A model generated the notes under the pieces. It did not search any database. It saw only the letters and a program-made list of their open reading frames with translations, and was not told the DNA's origin. Source: Aquimarina megaterium XH134 (GTDB taxonomy: Bacteria; Bacteroidota; Bacteroidia; Flavobacteriales; Flavobacteriaceae). From it: 44,312 nucleotides of DNA. Positions 7,201-15,639 of the stretch are shown here, piece after piece; within the stretch, counting starts at the first letter, position 1; each line of letters starts with the position of its first letter. Where the stretch lies: the NCBI RefSeq assembly GCF_000520975.1, contig NZ_JACB01000066.1:1-44312 (forward strand), written 5' to 3'. Made by a program: the position numbers and the translations under genes.

Positions 7201-8980
7201 TAGGTACTTCTGTATTACCAGGGTTTGCAAAATTCACCTTAAAATATGCAATATTTTCTGCTGTAGTGTTTGATCTATACTCAAATTTAATAGTGTGATC
7301 GGTATCACTTTCTTTGTTAGCTTTCCAGGCTTTTCCTGGTGCTCCCTGTTCTAACACCCGATTGAGTGCAGAGGCTTCATAAACACTTTCAGAATATGCA
7401 TTAATATCGGATAAAGATACCCCGGTAAAATCATCTGCATAAGCAGTTGCATAATAACTATTAATATCATTTGTAACATCTACATCTTCATAACTGCCTG
7501 GGTGCGTATCCTTTCGCTCAAAAGGAAGATACTGCCTTGCCTGTCTGCCATATGCATCATATGCTACATGAGTTACAATATCCTTTTGATCTGGCGAAGC
7601 TTTGATCGCTATTTCTTGTTTTGATCTACCTAATCCATCAAAAAAAGCAATATTTGCTATGATATCTGTAGATTGAGAAGAAGTCACAGGTTTTTGGTAT
7701 ACCTTGGTGTATATATAATTTTCTGGCGAGAATAAACACCCCTGGCTTTTACCAAATTCATTGGGGCATTGATCATCTGCATTATCAACATATCCATCGG
7801 GTTGTACACTATGATAGATTTTATCATTAGGGTCTCCAAAACCATCACCCTCTGTATCCCTATAAAAATATCTGGGTGGGATATTGGTGATGAATTCAGT
7901 ACCATCATCATAATCACTATCATTAAAAACATATCCTGAAGGCTGTATACATTGTGTTTTGGTAGTATTAGGATCTCCATATGTATCACCATCTCCATCT
8001 TTATACCAAACCGTATTGGGGTGTATTTCTATTTTGGTATCGTCACAATCATCAGCGATAAGAACATAGGTATTGCCATCATTGGGAGGATAACTACGAT
8101 AGGTTTTTGTACTATAATTTCCAAAAGTATCCCCATCTGCATCCAGATAGAAGTTCTTTGGAGGGATATCGGTAATCAAGTTATTACCATCATTAAGATC
8201 TCCTTTTTTAATAGCGTACCCGATAGGTTGTATACATTGTTTTAGTGTAGGAGGGGTGTTATCACCGATAGCCCCTATTCCCTGATCGCTTCCCCAACCA
8301 TCGCCATCGCCATCGCGATACCATATGGTATTGGGATGAATAGCAGGATTATTATCTGCGCAATCCCCGCTATCGGTAACATAACCTGCAGGTTGAACAC
8401 TTCGATATGTCTTAATATTAGGGTTTCCAAAGGTATCCCCGTCTGCATCACGATAGAAATTCTTTGGTGTAATATTAGTGATCAATGCATTACCATCATT
8501 AAGATCTCCTGCTCTAAGAATATATCCAGAAGGTTGGTTACATTGCTTTTTGGTTACACCGGGATTTCCCCAGGTATCTTTATCACTATCATGATACCAT
8601 ACCGTGTTGGGGTGTAATGCAGCATTATTATCATTACAGTCACCTGAATTAATTACATATCCGGTAGGGCGTACACTTTGATACACTGTAATGTTGGTCA
8701 CCCCGTAATTGTCTCCATCAGCATCTTTATAGAAATATTTGGGAGCAACATTAGTGATCAAAGGATTATTATCATCAAGATCCTGATTATTGGTTACATA
8801 ACCTGGTGGTTGTGTAGCTCGGACTACACGATTAGAAGGATCTCCATAACCATCATGATCTCCATCAAAGTAGTAAGCATTATTACCGTCTCCGCCTCCA
8901 ATTGGTACTTGCGAATATCCTTGTATACCACAAAACAGGGTAACAAGAAATACTATATATTTTAGTGTTGTATCTTTCAT
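4262..8980 (-). CDS. RHS-repeat toxin (DUF6443 type) with MopE-like repeats and an L,D-transpeptidase-like tip
   Basis: A 1572-residue exported protein. Order: signal peptide (1-24); about eight alternating A/B repeats (about 30-405) of the form FYxDADGDTFGNP...GYV...GDCxDNN...HPNTVW, resembling the MopE-type putative metal-binding motif and rich in DxDxDG; a TSP3-like end (DQCPNEFGKSQGC); a DUF6443-like region from about 417; YD/RHS repeats to about 1325; the core exit DPAIGRFWQIDPLAEDYSYQ and then NRVIDAVELEGLE; and a variable tip of about 200 residues. In the tip His1479 is followed by Ser1493-x-Gly1495-Cys1496, which resembles the catalytic H...S-H-G-C of L,D-transpeptidases (YkuD/Tlde1). 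The family would encapsulate its tip inside an RHS shell. The gene follows RHS1 by 12 bases. Tip activity is inference from the motif. Confidence 0.85.
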   Translation of the reverse strand: MKDTTLKYIVFLVTLFCGIQGYSQVPIGGGDGNNAYYFDGDHDGYGDPSNRVVRATQPPGYVTNNQDLDDNNPLITNVAPKYFYKDADGDNYGVTNITVYQSVRPTGYVINSGDCNDNNAALHPNTVWYHDSDKDTWGNPGVTKKQCNQPSGYILRAGDLNDGNALITNITPKNFYRDADGDTFGNPNIKTYRSVQPAGYVTDSGDCADNNPAIHPNTIWYRDGDGDGWGSDQGIGAIGDNTPPTLKQCIQPIGYAIKKGDLNDGNNLITDIPPKNFYLDADGDTFGNYSTKTYRSYPPNDGNTYVLIADDCDDTKIEIHPNTVWYKDGDGDTYGDPNTTKTQCIQPSGYVFNDSDYDDGTEFITNIPPRYFYRDTEGDGFGDPNDKIYHSVQPDGYVDNADDQCPNEFGKSQGCLFSPENYIYTKVYQKPVTSSQSTDIIANIAFFDGLGRSKQEIAIKASPDQKDIVTHVAYDAYGRQARQYLPFERKDTHPGSYEDVDVTNDINSYYATAYADDFTGVSLSDINAYSESVYEASALNRVLEQGAPGKAWKANKESDTDHTIKFEYRSNTTAENIAYFKVNFANPGNTEVPNLVKVRNYVAGELYVTSTKDENWTPTDGNLHTTKEYKNKQGQIVLKRTYALTSSVIPLASSATGSNSATGTTSVVEAHDTYYVYDKYGNLTYVIPPKVTTNNGVSDNELAELCYQYHYDYRNRLIEKKIPGKDWEYIVYNRLDQPILTQDAGLRRGNSGKPWDQWLFTKYDAFGRVIYTGSIINNSIRKVLQGRANASTDPQYETKSTTPISIAGTPTYYSLDAYPDRGLYKVYTINYYDDYTFDIAGLTNPGTVYNEAITDQTKTLPTGSKVRVLDTNDWITTVTYYDKKARPIYVASKNEYLNTTDIIATQLDFVGKVEETTTRHKKDNNTEIVTIDTFTYDHMGRMLTQTQKIDTQTPEVIVTNTYDALGQLERKQTGGGLQEVDYSYNVRGWLTKINDPGTALGNKLFAFGINYNTPQHGTTALYNGNITETKWKTANDNIERHYKYSYDALNRITDANYNSQDNSEQDWFRVFGITYDKNGNLKSLKRHKKGSLNQSVALDYLSYTYDTGNKLLTVEEQIDGASGFEDGSNTGNDYTYDANGNMIIDQNKGITGITYNHLNLPKTVTVNNASHNGNITYIYDATGVKLKKITTEGSSLITEYAGNYVYKNGTLEFFNHTEGIVEHEADGYKYVYQFKDHLGNIRLSYSDRDNDGKIDLEGTGEDLDNDNRVEEYEVVEVKDYYPFGMRINYGASHPNSKVNGRKHNYQTYQGQEFTEDLGLNILEWKYRISDPAIGRFWQIDPLAEDYSYQSPYNFSENRVIDAVELEGLEKVLVVDIDERPQDNGTAGTTYTGEIYFLNEETGDVNGPYEASSYPNSKSNSDNSTDYNTLNEGEHLYNNVSGHSGSTKKGLNIVNENGDREAEGKDPQGNDADMTLVNVHDGASDNGNYNSRGSQGCITCNPDSSDAFWSNFSWTGSNPNTGNSSGTINVVRGDATTRTNAVKALKGEGSSIKTKNFHAQKAEQRKQQLKGHF

Positions 8981-8992
8981 TTTTTGTTGTAC

Positions 8993-11900
8993 TTACTGTT
9001 GGTTTTTATAATGATACTTTTGCTCTGAGATCAGATGGTTATCTTCATCTTTTACCAAAATCAATCGGCTTAGGCCATCATAATCATATTGGGTAGTATA
9101 TCCTCTTGCATCGGTAACTGCTACAACTCCTTTTAGCGGATCATGAACAAAAGTGGTGATCTGCGCATCAGTAAAAGTATTTCGTAAATTACTATACAGC
9201 GTATTGAGTTGACTATCGGTAGTTGTTTTTAGATTAACAGCCCCGGTCACTCCATCTAATTCGGTTTTGGTTACTCCTATGAGTTGTGCCAAAACATAGT
9301 TATGTGTGGTGTCCCATAAGATAGCAGTAGGAACCCCATCTTTGCGTTGTACTTCTATCGGTTTTCCTGCTTCAAGTTTAAACTCCTGGTATAATTCATA
9401 ATTTGATGGGATATGTCCCGCAGCAGATTGATGGCTAGATAGTCCTTTATGATGTCTATAGGTAGCAATCACATTACCCTTAGGATCATAATCCATGTAT
9501 TGCCCCTGGATAAGATCATTATTTACATATACTTTTTTGCTTATTGGTAAGCCGGTTTGGTGATTATTATACAAAGTAGCGATAGTGCTGTTTTGAGACT
9601 GGTGATCTACAGGGTAGGTATATCTAATTTCTGCATGTTTCCCATCGGTTACTATACTATAGTTGTCATCCAGAATAGCTTGTTCATTTTCTGCATACAA
9701 CCTACCATCCAATTCTTCTTTGGTAACTTGCATATCATCATTATACTCGTATTTGTATCGAGTAATTGATGCATTAAAGGGTTCACCTGTTTTATGATGA
9801 TAATCGATCTGAGTTTTCTGAGTTAGCAGATTGCGCCTATGATAGTAATTAACTCCGTTAATCCCTCCATATCCCAGGATTTGTGGACTAGGAATAGCAT
9901 AATTATAGCACAAATCTTTATCAGCAAGCACATTGAATTTTAAATGAGACTCTACTGTGTTCTCATAATCAAGAATAGTAGTTCTAACTTTATTATCACC
10001 TTGATAATATACCTGTTTGGTCATTATAGGAGCATAGGTTTTTTGTTTAAAAGTCTCTTTATATTCTTCTATTGTTTTTATTGTTTCTTGATGACCAATT
10101 TGTTCTATTGTTATTTTTTTATAAAAATTTCCGGTCTTGATTAGTTCAGGATTTAACCAAATATTATCAGAAGAAAACACTTGTCGAGTACCAAGCTGAC
10201 CGTATGTTTTTTGGTATGTTGCGCCATGAAAATCATATCCAGTAAGTTTTTCATAAGTATACCTGGTCGTTTTTACAGGATTATTATCAATATCTTTATC
10301 TGTAATCTCATTAACGCGCAATCCGCCGGTGTATATGGTTTGGGTTCCTTGCTCAACAGATTCTTCCTGATACCAACTTAAATCTACCGAAATTAGCGCA
10401 TTAGGATTAGCTGTGAGTTCTGATTCTTTAACTTTAAGTTCTAAAACATAATCCCCTTTAAAAAGATTTTTACTTCCTTCTGCTCCAATCACTTTAAAAG
10501 GAGAAAATATAGGTGTTCCCAGACTACCATCACTTTGTTTTGGGTAGATGTTAAACCTTGAGCAATCAATACTGGGTTGCTGAGCATCAAAATCGCAAAT
10601 TGTAGAGGATGCTGAATAGCTCACTAGTGTCCCTGTTAACTCACTTATGTTTTTTTCTATCGTAAATGGAACTCTGAACACTTTATAACCTCCTGATATA
10701 AACTCTTCGTTGAAGGGTAACAGTGTAATTTTTTTTGGCACATATCTCTTATCACTTATTGCTGTGGTAGGAGCAGAATTTGAGTCATATGTAAATGTCG
10801 TAGACCCTCCTGTAGGATATACAATCTTATTTAACGTTCCTATTTTGAGGTAAGACAAATCTTCTCTACGATTAGCGAGTTTTTGACGATCACTATTATT
10901 AAAAGTATTAAAGGCCTGTATTGAAAATGGAACTAAAGTTTGATTATTTGTCTTACCATTATAATACCCTGCATAGTCTTTAGCTTTACTACCTTTTTGA
11001 GGAAGTTTTCCAGATTCATAATAAAACTTGTAAGCTGGTTTTGATATTCCGTCAAAACCAATCTCCTGTAGTTGATCTAATCGTAATCTGGGATCACCTT
11101 CAAAAGTATCATAGGTAAATACAAAAGATTTGGTTTTGTTTTTGATCTTATCAAAAATAGTAACCGAAGTCAGCTTCTTCTTCCAGGTAGATAGAGCAGT
11201 ATCTTCTACATAATTAAAAGTAACTAGAACATTATTGGTCTCTATAGTATTTACTAATTGATTGGTTGGGGTGTAGGTTGCTGTGGTGGTAGATTGGGTT
11301 ACACGACGAACAACAGGACCTATATCAGAGCCTATACATCCACATGTTTGAATAGCTTCTGTTCCACAACCTGGTGCATTGATCAAGCTTTGGGATAACC
11401 CCGTAATGGTATATTGAAATGTATAAGGAGTATAAGTAAAGTTAATTTGTGCATTGTTTTTGGTAATGATACGATCTAACATCCAACCCGACACACTACT
11501 AGAACGAGTGACTTCACTAAGCGAACTTCCCATAACACTAGAAGTATGTGCTATATTCCATTCCTTGGCATTATCAAAATAATAAGTATTTCCTCGACTA
11601 TCCTTTGACAAAAAACTAAAATGATTGTTAGCCAATGGAAGGGTGTTGATGTATAAATCATCCTTAAAATCATCTGCTACATTGCCGTTCTTATCAAATA
11701 TAAAATTGCCTGAATATCCTATAAAGCTAAAACTGAAATCATCTGGGTGGTAATCTTCATGAAGATCAGAATTAGCAATGTTGTTTTGAGTTTGGTAGTG
11801 ATTAATATCATTTTGACTTAACCATTCATTATTAACAATACCACGTTTGGAAGGAACTAACCATCCCTCTTCGTCGATCTTGTCATTTACTTGTCTAAAT

Positions 11901-12211
11901 ATTCCTCCACCGGCATTCAATGTCCATTTCAGTCCAACAACACTGGCCAGATCATCGACCTTAACCCCAGAAGCATGATAAGACAGAGAAATAGGAATAG
12001 AAACCCCATCCTCCTCAATAGTATATAACGGGATACTGATCTGGGGGACACCCGTAGCGTGATTTACCGGAGTATTACCATAAATTAAAAAACTACTCGC
12101 ATTGGGCGTAACGGGAGTATACTTAGAATGATGTGAAATGTAATCCGGAGTAAACTCCTGGGCATACGTACTGGATAGTACCAGTAAGAAAGCAATAAAA
12201 AGGTGCTTCAT
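8993..12211 (-). CDS. RHS-family shell partner protein (RHS1)
   Basis: A 1072-residue exported protein with signal peptide 1-17 (cleavage near TYAQ/E). The N-terminal region (NHATGVPQISIPLYTIEEDG and then LSYHASGVKVDDLASVVGLK) is the usual start of Bacteroidota RHS proteins of the SpvB/TcB-like type. A Cys-rich loop (CGTEAIQTCGC) lies near residues 281-295. The C-terminus carries YD-repeats (YTTQYDYDGLSRLILVKDED) and ends without a core-exit motif or toxin tip. It is immediately followed by RHS2. The pair resembles the B and C components of ABC-type toxins, where two proteins together form the closed shell, but that analogy is inferred. Its start is the first ATG before a clear signal peptide. 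Confidence 0.8.
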   Translation of the reverse strand: MKHLFIAFLLVLSSTYAQEFTPDYISHHSKYTPVTPNASSFLIYGNTPVNHATGVPQISIPLYTIEEDGVSIPISLSYHASGVKVDDLASVVGLKWTLNAGGGIFRQVNDKIDEEGWLVPSKRGIVNNEWLSQNDINHYQTQNNIANSDLHEDYHPDDFSFSFIGYSGNFIFDKNGNVADDFKDDLYINTLPLANNHFSFLSKDSRGNTYYFDNAKEWNIAHTSSVMGSSLSEVTRSSSVSGWMLDRIITKNNAQINFTYTPYTFQYTITGLSQSLINAPGCGTEAIQTCGCIGSDIGPVVRRVTQSTTTATYTPTNQLVNTIETNNVLVTFNYVEDTALSTWKKKLTSVTIFDKIKNKTKSFVFTYDTFEGDPRLRLDQLQEIGFDGISKPAYKFYYESGKLPQKGSKAKDYAGYYNGKTNNQTLVPFSIQAFNTFNNSDRQKLANRREDLSYLKIGTLNKIVYPTGGSTTFTYDSNSAPTTAISDKRYVPKKITLLPFNEEFISGGYKVFRVPFTIEKNISELTGTLVSYSASSTICDFDAQQPSIDCSRFNIYPKQSDGSLGTPIFSPFKVIGAEGSKNLFKGDYVLELKVKESELTANPNALISVDLSWYQEESVEQGTQTIYTGGLRVNEITDKDIDNNPVKTTRYTYEKLTGYDFHGATYQKTYGQLGTRQVFSSDNIWLNPELIKTGNFYKKITIEQIGHQETIKTIEEYKETFKQKTYAPIMTKQVYYQGDNKVRTTILDYENTVESHLKFNVLADKDLCYNYAIPSPQILGYGGINGVNYYHRRNLLTQKTQIDYHHKTGEPFNASITRYKYEYNDDMQVTKEELDGRLYAENEQAILDDNYSIVTDGKHAEIRYTYPVDHQSQNSTIATLYNNHQTGLPISKKVYVNNDLIQGQYMDYDPKGNVIATYRHHKGLSSHQSAAGHIPSNYELYQEFKLEAGKPIEVQRKDGVPTAILWDTTHNYVLAQLIGVTKTELDGVTGAVNLKTTTDSQLNTLYSNLRNTFTDAQITTFVHDPLKGVVAVTDARGYTTQYDYDGLSRLILVKDEDNHLISEQKYHYKNQQ

Positions 12212-12571
12212 AATAAAAGTAAATATTTAGTGACTAACTTAATTTTTTCGGCAGCAAACCTACAGTAAAAACCTACAAAAATCAGTGTCTCAAACGAGAT
12301 CTTTCCAGCTGTTTTTGGTTATTTTTTTGTTAAGGAATTATACATTTATAGGTAAAGAACTGGAAATGAATTTCTTGTTTTAATTTGTAATTATTTTATA
12401 GTGCAATATTAAAGCGCGCCAGTTTCATTTTTCGGGACTGAGAAAAAAATAATAGCTTTTTTTGAAGTCAAGAATCGAGAAGTTATAGGTGTTTGAATAA
12501 TGGGATAAACTTCTTCTTTTACTTTTTTAAATAATACTACTACCTTCGTGATTCATTAATTCGTAATTCAT
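12212..12571. other. Divergent intergenic region, 360 bases
   Basis: It separates the minus-strand RHS operon from the plus-strand glycosylase-like gene. Seen: a candidate -7 element for RHS1 (12255-12262) and a weaker TACCTTCG (12541-12548) in the right place for the plus-strand gene. No repeat, hairpin or small ORF was recognised in the remainder. Confidence 0.5.
12255..12262 (-). promoter_or_regulatory. Candidate -7 element of the RHS operon
   Basis: On the minus strand TAGGTTTG matches the Bacteroidota -7 consensus TAnnTTTG, 43 bases upstream of the RHS1 ATG. No TTG with the usual spacing is visible upstream, so the call is weak. Confidence 0.35.
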
Positions 12572-13225
12572 TTGTTTCTACATACGCACCCATACGAACC
12601 GTTTTTTCCTAAAGGAGCTACCAAACTAATTATAGGAACATTACCGCCACCAAGGTTTACTACGGGACAATTAAAAAAAGGAGATGTTAATTTCTGTTAT
12701 GGTAGTATAAGTGGTTTGTTATGGCCTGTTTTGGATAGCATATTTGATTTGGGTTTAAAGTTTGAGACCACCCAAAAAGCAATAGATCAAAGAAAAGATT
12801 TCTTAATCTCTAGAGGAATAGGAGTTTGTGATATTGTGCATAGTTGTGAGCGAGAAAAGATCGATGCATCAGATTTAGGAATGCAAAATAGTACACTTAG
12901 GGATATCATATCATATTTAAAACAATATCCACAAATAGATACATTACTTTTTACAGGGGGCAATAGTAAAAATGGCCCCGAATATTTTTTTAGAAGACAC
13001 CTAAAAGGATATGATCTCAAATTAGAATTGGTATCAAACGATATCCCAAGAATACATCGATTTAGTATAGAAGGTAGAATCATCAATACAGTATCTCTTA
13101 CCGCGCCATCGGGAGCTGCTAATCGATCTATAGGAAGTTTACAGGAATATAAGGCATTAAAAAAAGCAAACCCTAAATTCAATACTATTGATTTTAGGGT
13201 GATGCAATATCAAAAATATTTTTAA
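12572..13225 (+). CDS. Uracil-DNA-glycosylase-family-like protein
   Basis: A 217-residue cytoplasmic protein. The N-terminal THPYEPFFPKGATKLIIGTL followed by PPPRF, the central RGIGVCDIVHSCEREKIDA and DTLLFTGGNSKNGPEYF, and the C-terminal TAPSGAANRSIG fit proteins usually annotated as uracil-DNA-glycosylase superfamily members in Flavobacteria. GTLPPPR would correspond to the phosphate/uracil-binding loop and APSGAANR to the DNA-intercalation loop, but catalytic residues were not verified. The only start between the upstream TAA (12557) and the conserved N-terminus is TTG at 12572 (or ATT at 12566). The gene is monocistronic and converges on the THX gene. Confidence 0.65.
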   Translation: MFLHTHPYEPFFPKGATKLIIGTLPPPRFTTGQLKKGDVNFCYGSISGLLWPVLDSIFDLGLKFETTQKAIDQRKDFLISRGIGVCDIVHSCEREKIDASDLGMQNSTLRDIISYLKQYPQIDTLLFTGGNSKNGPEYFFRRHLKGYDLKLELVSNDIPRIHRFSIEGRIINTVSLTAPSGAANRSIGSLQEYKALKKANPKFNTIDFRVMQYQKYF

Positions 13226-13239
13226 TCCGGGTTTAAAAC

Positions 13240-13503
13240 TTATTCAGATTCTTCCTCGGTTTTCTTCTTTGTAGTTTTCTTTGCTGCTGGTTTGGCTTTT
13301 GGTGTTGCCTCGGTCTTTGTCTCGGTTTTTGTTTTTACCTCAGCTTTTGGCGCGGGTTCGGTTTTAGCTTCTGTTTTAGGTTTTGGGGGTGATTTAGGTT
13401 TTGCCGCTGCTGTTATAGCAGTTGATTTTTTACGACGTCTTAATCTTCCATACGTTCCCATAACGATTTTACCACGACGTGTTTTTTTATCTCCTTTGCC
13501 CAT
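13240..13503 (-). CDS. 30S ribosomal protein THX with a long low-complexity tail
   Basis: An 87-residue very basic protein. The first 27 residues (MGKGDKKTRRGKIVMGTYGR and LRRRKKS) match the bacterial THX family, a tiny peptide that binds 16S rRNA in the 30S head. The rest (about 29-87) is a low-complexity extension of Lys, Pro, Ala, Thr and Glu (repeated KTE/PKA units ending in EEESE). Classical THX is only about 26-30 residues, so the tail roughly triples its length. The tail resembles those of nucleoid or histone-like proteins and may add non-specific RNA or DNA contacts. The gene converges on the glycosylase-like gene with 14 bases between the stops. Confidence 0.8.
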   Translation of the reverse strand: MGKGDKKTRRGKIVMGTYGRLRRRKKSTAITAAAKPKSPPKPKTEAKTEPAPKAEVKTKTETKTEATPKAKPAAKKTTKKKTEEESE

Positions 13504-13579
13504 ATATTAAATTTTAGATTAAATAATTGATTAAGTGTGAATTACTAATGTAAGGATTTAGAAATAGAAATGAAAAAAC

Positions 13580-13768
13580 CTGTTGTGCATTTAGATGTTT
13601 TTTTAACTATAATCCGTCAATTCGAGTGATTCGACTTTAGGAGAAGTGTATCGAGAATAGGATTTTAGCTTAAAAAAGCTATTCTCGATACATTTTGTCT
13701 CCATTTCATTACTACAAAACACTCGAATTGACGCTTTTTTCGTAATAATTTTCCTAAATGCACAACAG
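13580..13768. repeat. Nested palindromic element, 189 bases
   Basis: Three perfectly matched pairs of arms are nested around one centre: outer CTGTTGTGCATTTAG (13580-13594) with its complement at 13754-13768; middle CGTCAATTCGAGTG (13615-13628) with 13720-13733; inner GTATCGAGAATAG (13648-13660) with 13679-13691. A small GGAGA/TCTCC pair (13640-13644, 13698-13702) lies between the inner and middle arms. The inner and middle arms resemble a dispersed palindromic repeat common in Flavobacteriaceae intergenic DNA. The outer arms look like a second palindrome into which it may have inserted. No ORF is present. Confidence 0.85.
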
Positions 13769-13792
13769 CTATGAAAAATAATATTTTTTTGA

Positions 13793-14824
13793 GTGAAGTG
13801 GTTTAAGCAGGATCATACATTAGAAAATCTATTGCATCTTGAAACTACTTCGATAAAAAAAACTATTTTCGAGCGAATCAAAAAAGTAAGGATGAGTTCA
13901 TTTCGAAAAACAGTAAAACACCAGTATCGTATTTCGAAAAGAAAGTTTCTTCTTATACTTTATGGTATACTTATTTTTATTCATTTCGTTCTTAGGGATA
14001 CTATATATCCTATCAATATAATTTACTATGCATTCCCAGTGTTATTTCTACTGATCGGAAATTTAGTGCTATGTGTATTGTTTTTTAAAGAGAAAAAGAT
14101 ATTGTATTCCTTAATCGGGTGTTTTTTATGTGTATCGTTGTATTGGTATATGGGCTACTATAGGATGCAATCCCCACCAGAACTTTCTGATAAAAGCAAT
14201 AGCATATTGTTTTGGAATATCGCAAGAAAAGGAAAGCGATCGATGGATATTATTATCAAAAAAACAAAGGAACAAAAACCGTCTTTTATAGGATTGGTCG
14301 AAGCAGAGGAATTGACCGATAAGGATATAATGCGATTTAAGGAGACATTTCCATCATACAGTATACAAAAACTGAAAGGTGGGATGGTACTGGCAATAAA
14401 AGGAGAGATAGATGATATCCGGTATCACTGCAAAGATGAGAGTTTTAAGTTTAATTATATTACTGTTACTCTTGCAAATCATAAAACATCAATACTGGTT
14501 GCAGATGTTAATGCAGTACCTTTTACGAATAGAAAATCGGCATTACATACGATCTATGAATTCTCTATAAAAAATAATCCGTCTTTTATTATAGGAGACT
14601 TTAATACACCTTATGAAAGTGTACATTTTGGTGATTTTAAAAATAACCTGAATAGTTTTCATAAGATGTCGAAAGGATTCACAGCAACCTGGCCATATGG
14701 TATTCCTTTATTCGAAATAGATCAAATATGGGGTGCCAAAGCGATTAGACCGATTTTTCTGAAAAAAGAATATTATAACATATCAGATCATGCACTCTTA
14801 ATAGGGGTATATGAATATAAATGA
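13793..14824 (+). CDS. Membrane-anchored endonuclease/exonuclease/phosphatase-family protein
   Basis: A 343-residue protein. Residues 1-50 are basic and cytoplasmic; three hydrophobic segments follow (about 53-67, 75-100, 104-122); the rest is an EEP-fold domain. Visible fold motifs are the metal-binding EAE near 172, GDFNTP near 269 (catalytic Asp/Asn) and the C-terminal SDHALLIGV near 330 (catalytic Asp-His). The substrate could be nucleic acid or a phosphoester and cannot be decided. The start is GTG at 13793; an in-frame ATG at 13889 (MSSFRK) is an alternative that keeps the membrane part. The gene begins 24 bases after the nested palindrome. Confidence 0.75.
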   Translation: MKWFKQDHTLENLLHLETTSIKKTIFERIKKVRMSSFRKTVKHQYRISKRKFLLILYGILIFIHFVLRDTIYPINIIYYAFPVLFLLIGNLVLCVLFFKEKKILYSLIGCFLCVSLYWYMGYYRMQSPPELSDKSNSILFWNIARKGKRSMDIIIKKTKEQKPSFIGLVEAEELTDKDIMRFKETFPSYSIQKLKGGMVLAIKGEIDDIRYHCKDESFKFNYITVTLANHKTSILVADVNAVPFTNRKSALHTIYEFSIKNNPSFIIGDFNTPYESVHFGDFKNNLNSFHKMSKGFTATWPYGIPLFEIDQIWGAKAIRPIFLKKEYYNISDHALLIGVYEYK

Positions 14825-15040
14825 TAGACTGATTTAGAAATGAAAAATGAAGCGTATGTTTATTATGTATTCATTATCTAATTTTAACTATAGAGAAGTT
14901 TGAAACCTAACATTACTTCGTTTTTTAGTCTTCTTATTTGTTTATACAGATTGGATTCATAAATTAACATCCCTAATATTTTTATCCTAACTAAATCTTG
15001 ATTTTTTTTAGTAGATTTATGCCTGTTAATTCTGAAATCT

Positions 15041-15619
15041 ATGAACGAATTTTTTGAAGGTATGTCAACCTTCGAGCAAGCATATTGGATTATAGCCATA
15101 TTAGGTTCTATTATATTCCTGATTATTTTTGCTTTAACCTTTATCGGTGCTAGTGATGTGGATATGGAAGCAGATATTTCTGATGTTGATGCAGATGATG
15201 GAGGTGTAGGTTTTCAATTTTTCACATTTAAAAATGTAATTGCTTTTTTTACCATTTTTGGTTGGACAGGTATTTTATGTATTGATAACGAATTATCTAC
15301 TATTGTTACAATCTTTATTTCTTCTTTTGCAGGATTACTAATGATGATATTAACCTCTCTTTTGTTTTTCTGGATGCATAAAATGGCTGAATCTGGTACA
15401 TTGAAAATTAAAAATGCTATTGGAGCAATTGGCGAAGTATATTTACCAATTGGAGCAAATCGATCTAGTATAGGAAAAATTCAGATTAAAGTACAAGGTA
15501 GTTTACGAGAACTAGAAGCAGTAACAGATTCTGAAGAAATTTTGAGCACTTCTACTATAGTAAAAGTTGTTGAAATTATAGGCTCAGAATTACTATTGGT
15601 CGAAAAATTATCTAACTAA
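15041..15619 (+). CDS. NfeD-like membrane protein
   Basis: A 192-residue protein with three transmembrane segments (about 12-36, 62-82, 88-112), an acidic loop between the first two (DVDMEADISDVDADDGG), and a C-terminal soluble domain (about 122-190: GAIGEVYLPIGANRSSIGKI) resembling the OB-fold of NfeD proteins. It lies 20 bases upstream of a flotillin gene. NfeD-flotillin pairs are a classic arrangement, and NfeD-like proteins are thought to help assemble flotillin membrane microdomains. Confidence 0.8.
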   Translation: MNEFFEGMSTFEQAYWIIAILGSIIFLIIFALTFIGASDVDMEADISDVDADDGGVGFQFFTFKNVIAFFTIFGWTGILCIDNELSTIVTIFISSFAGLLMMILTSLLFFWMHKMAESGTLKIKNAIGAIGEVYLPIGANRSSIGKIQIKVQGSLRELEAVTDSEEILSTSTIVKVVEIIGSELLLVEKLSN

Positions 15620-15639
15620 AAATTTTAAATAAAATACGA

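Noticed and set aside
7684..8965. Regularly spaced repeats that could suggest a CRISPR array or several plus-strand ORFs
   Set aside because: The periodicity comes from the MopE-like protein repeats of RHS2 on the minus strand. Units are about 135 bases, diverged in DNA, and keep one open frame. The plus-strand ORFs are shadows.
12787..13182. A minus-strand ORF opposite the glycosylase-like gene
   Set aside because: It lacks a recognisable domain, overlaps a conserved gene completely, and its codon use looks like the complement of the real gene.
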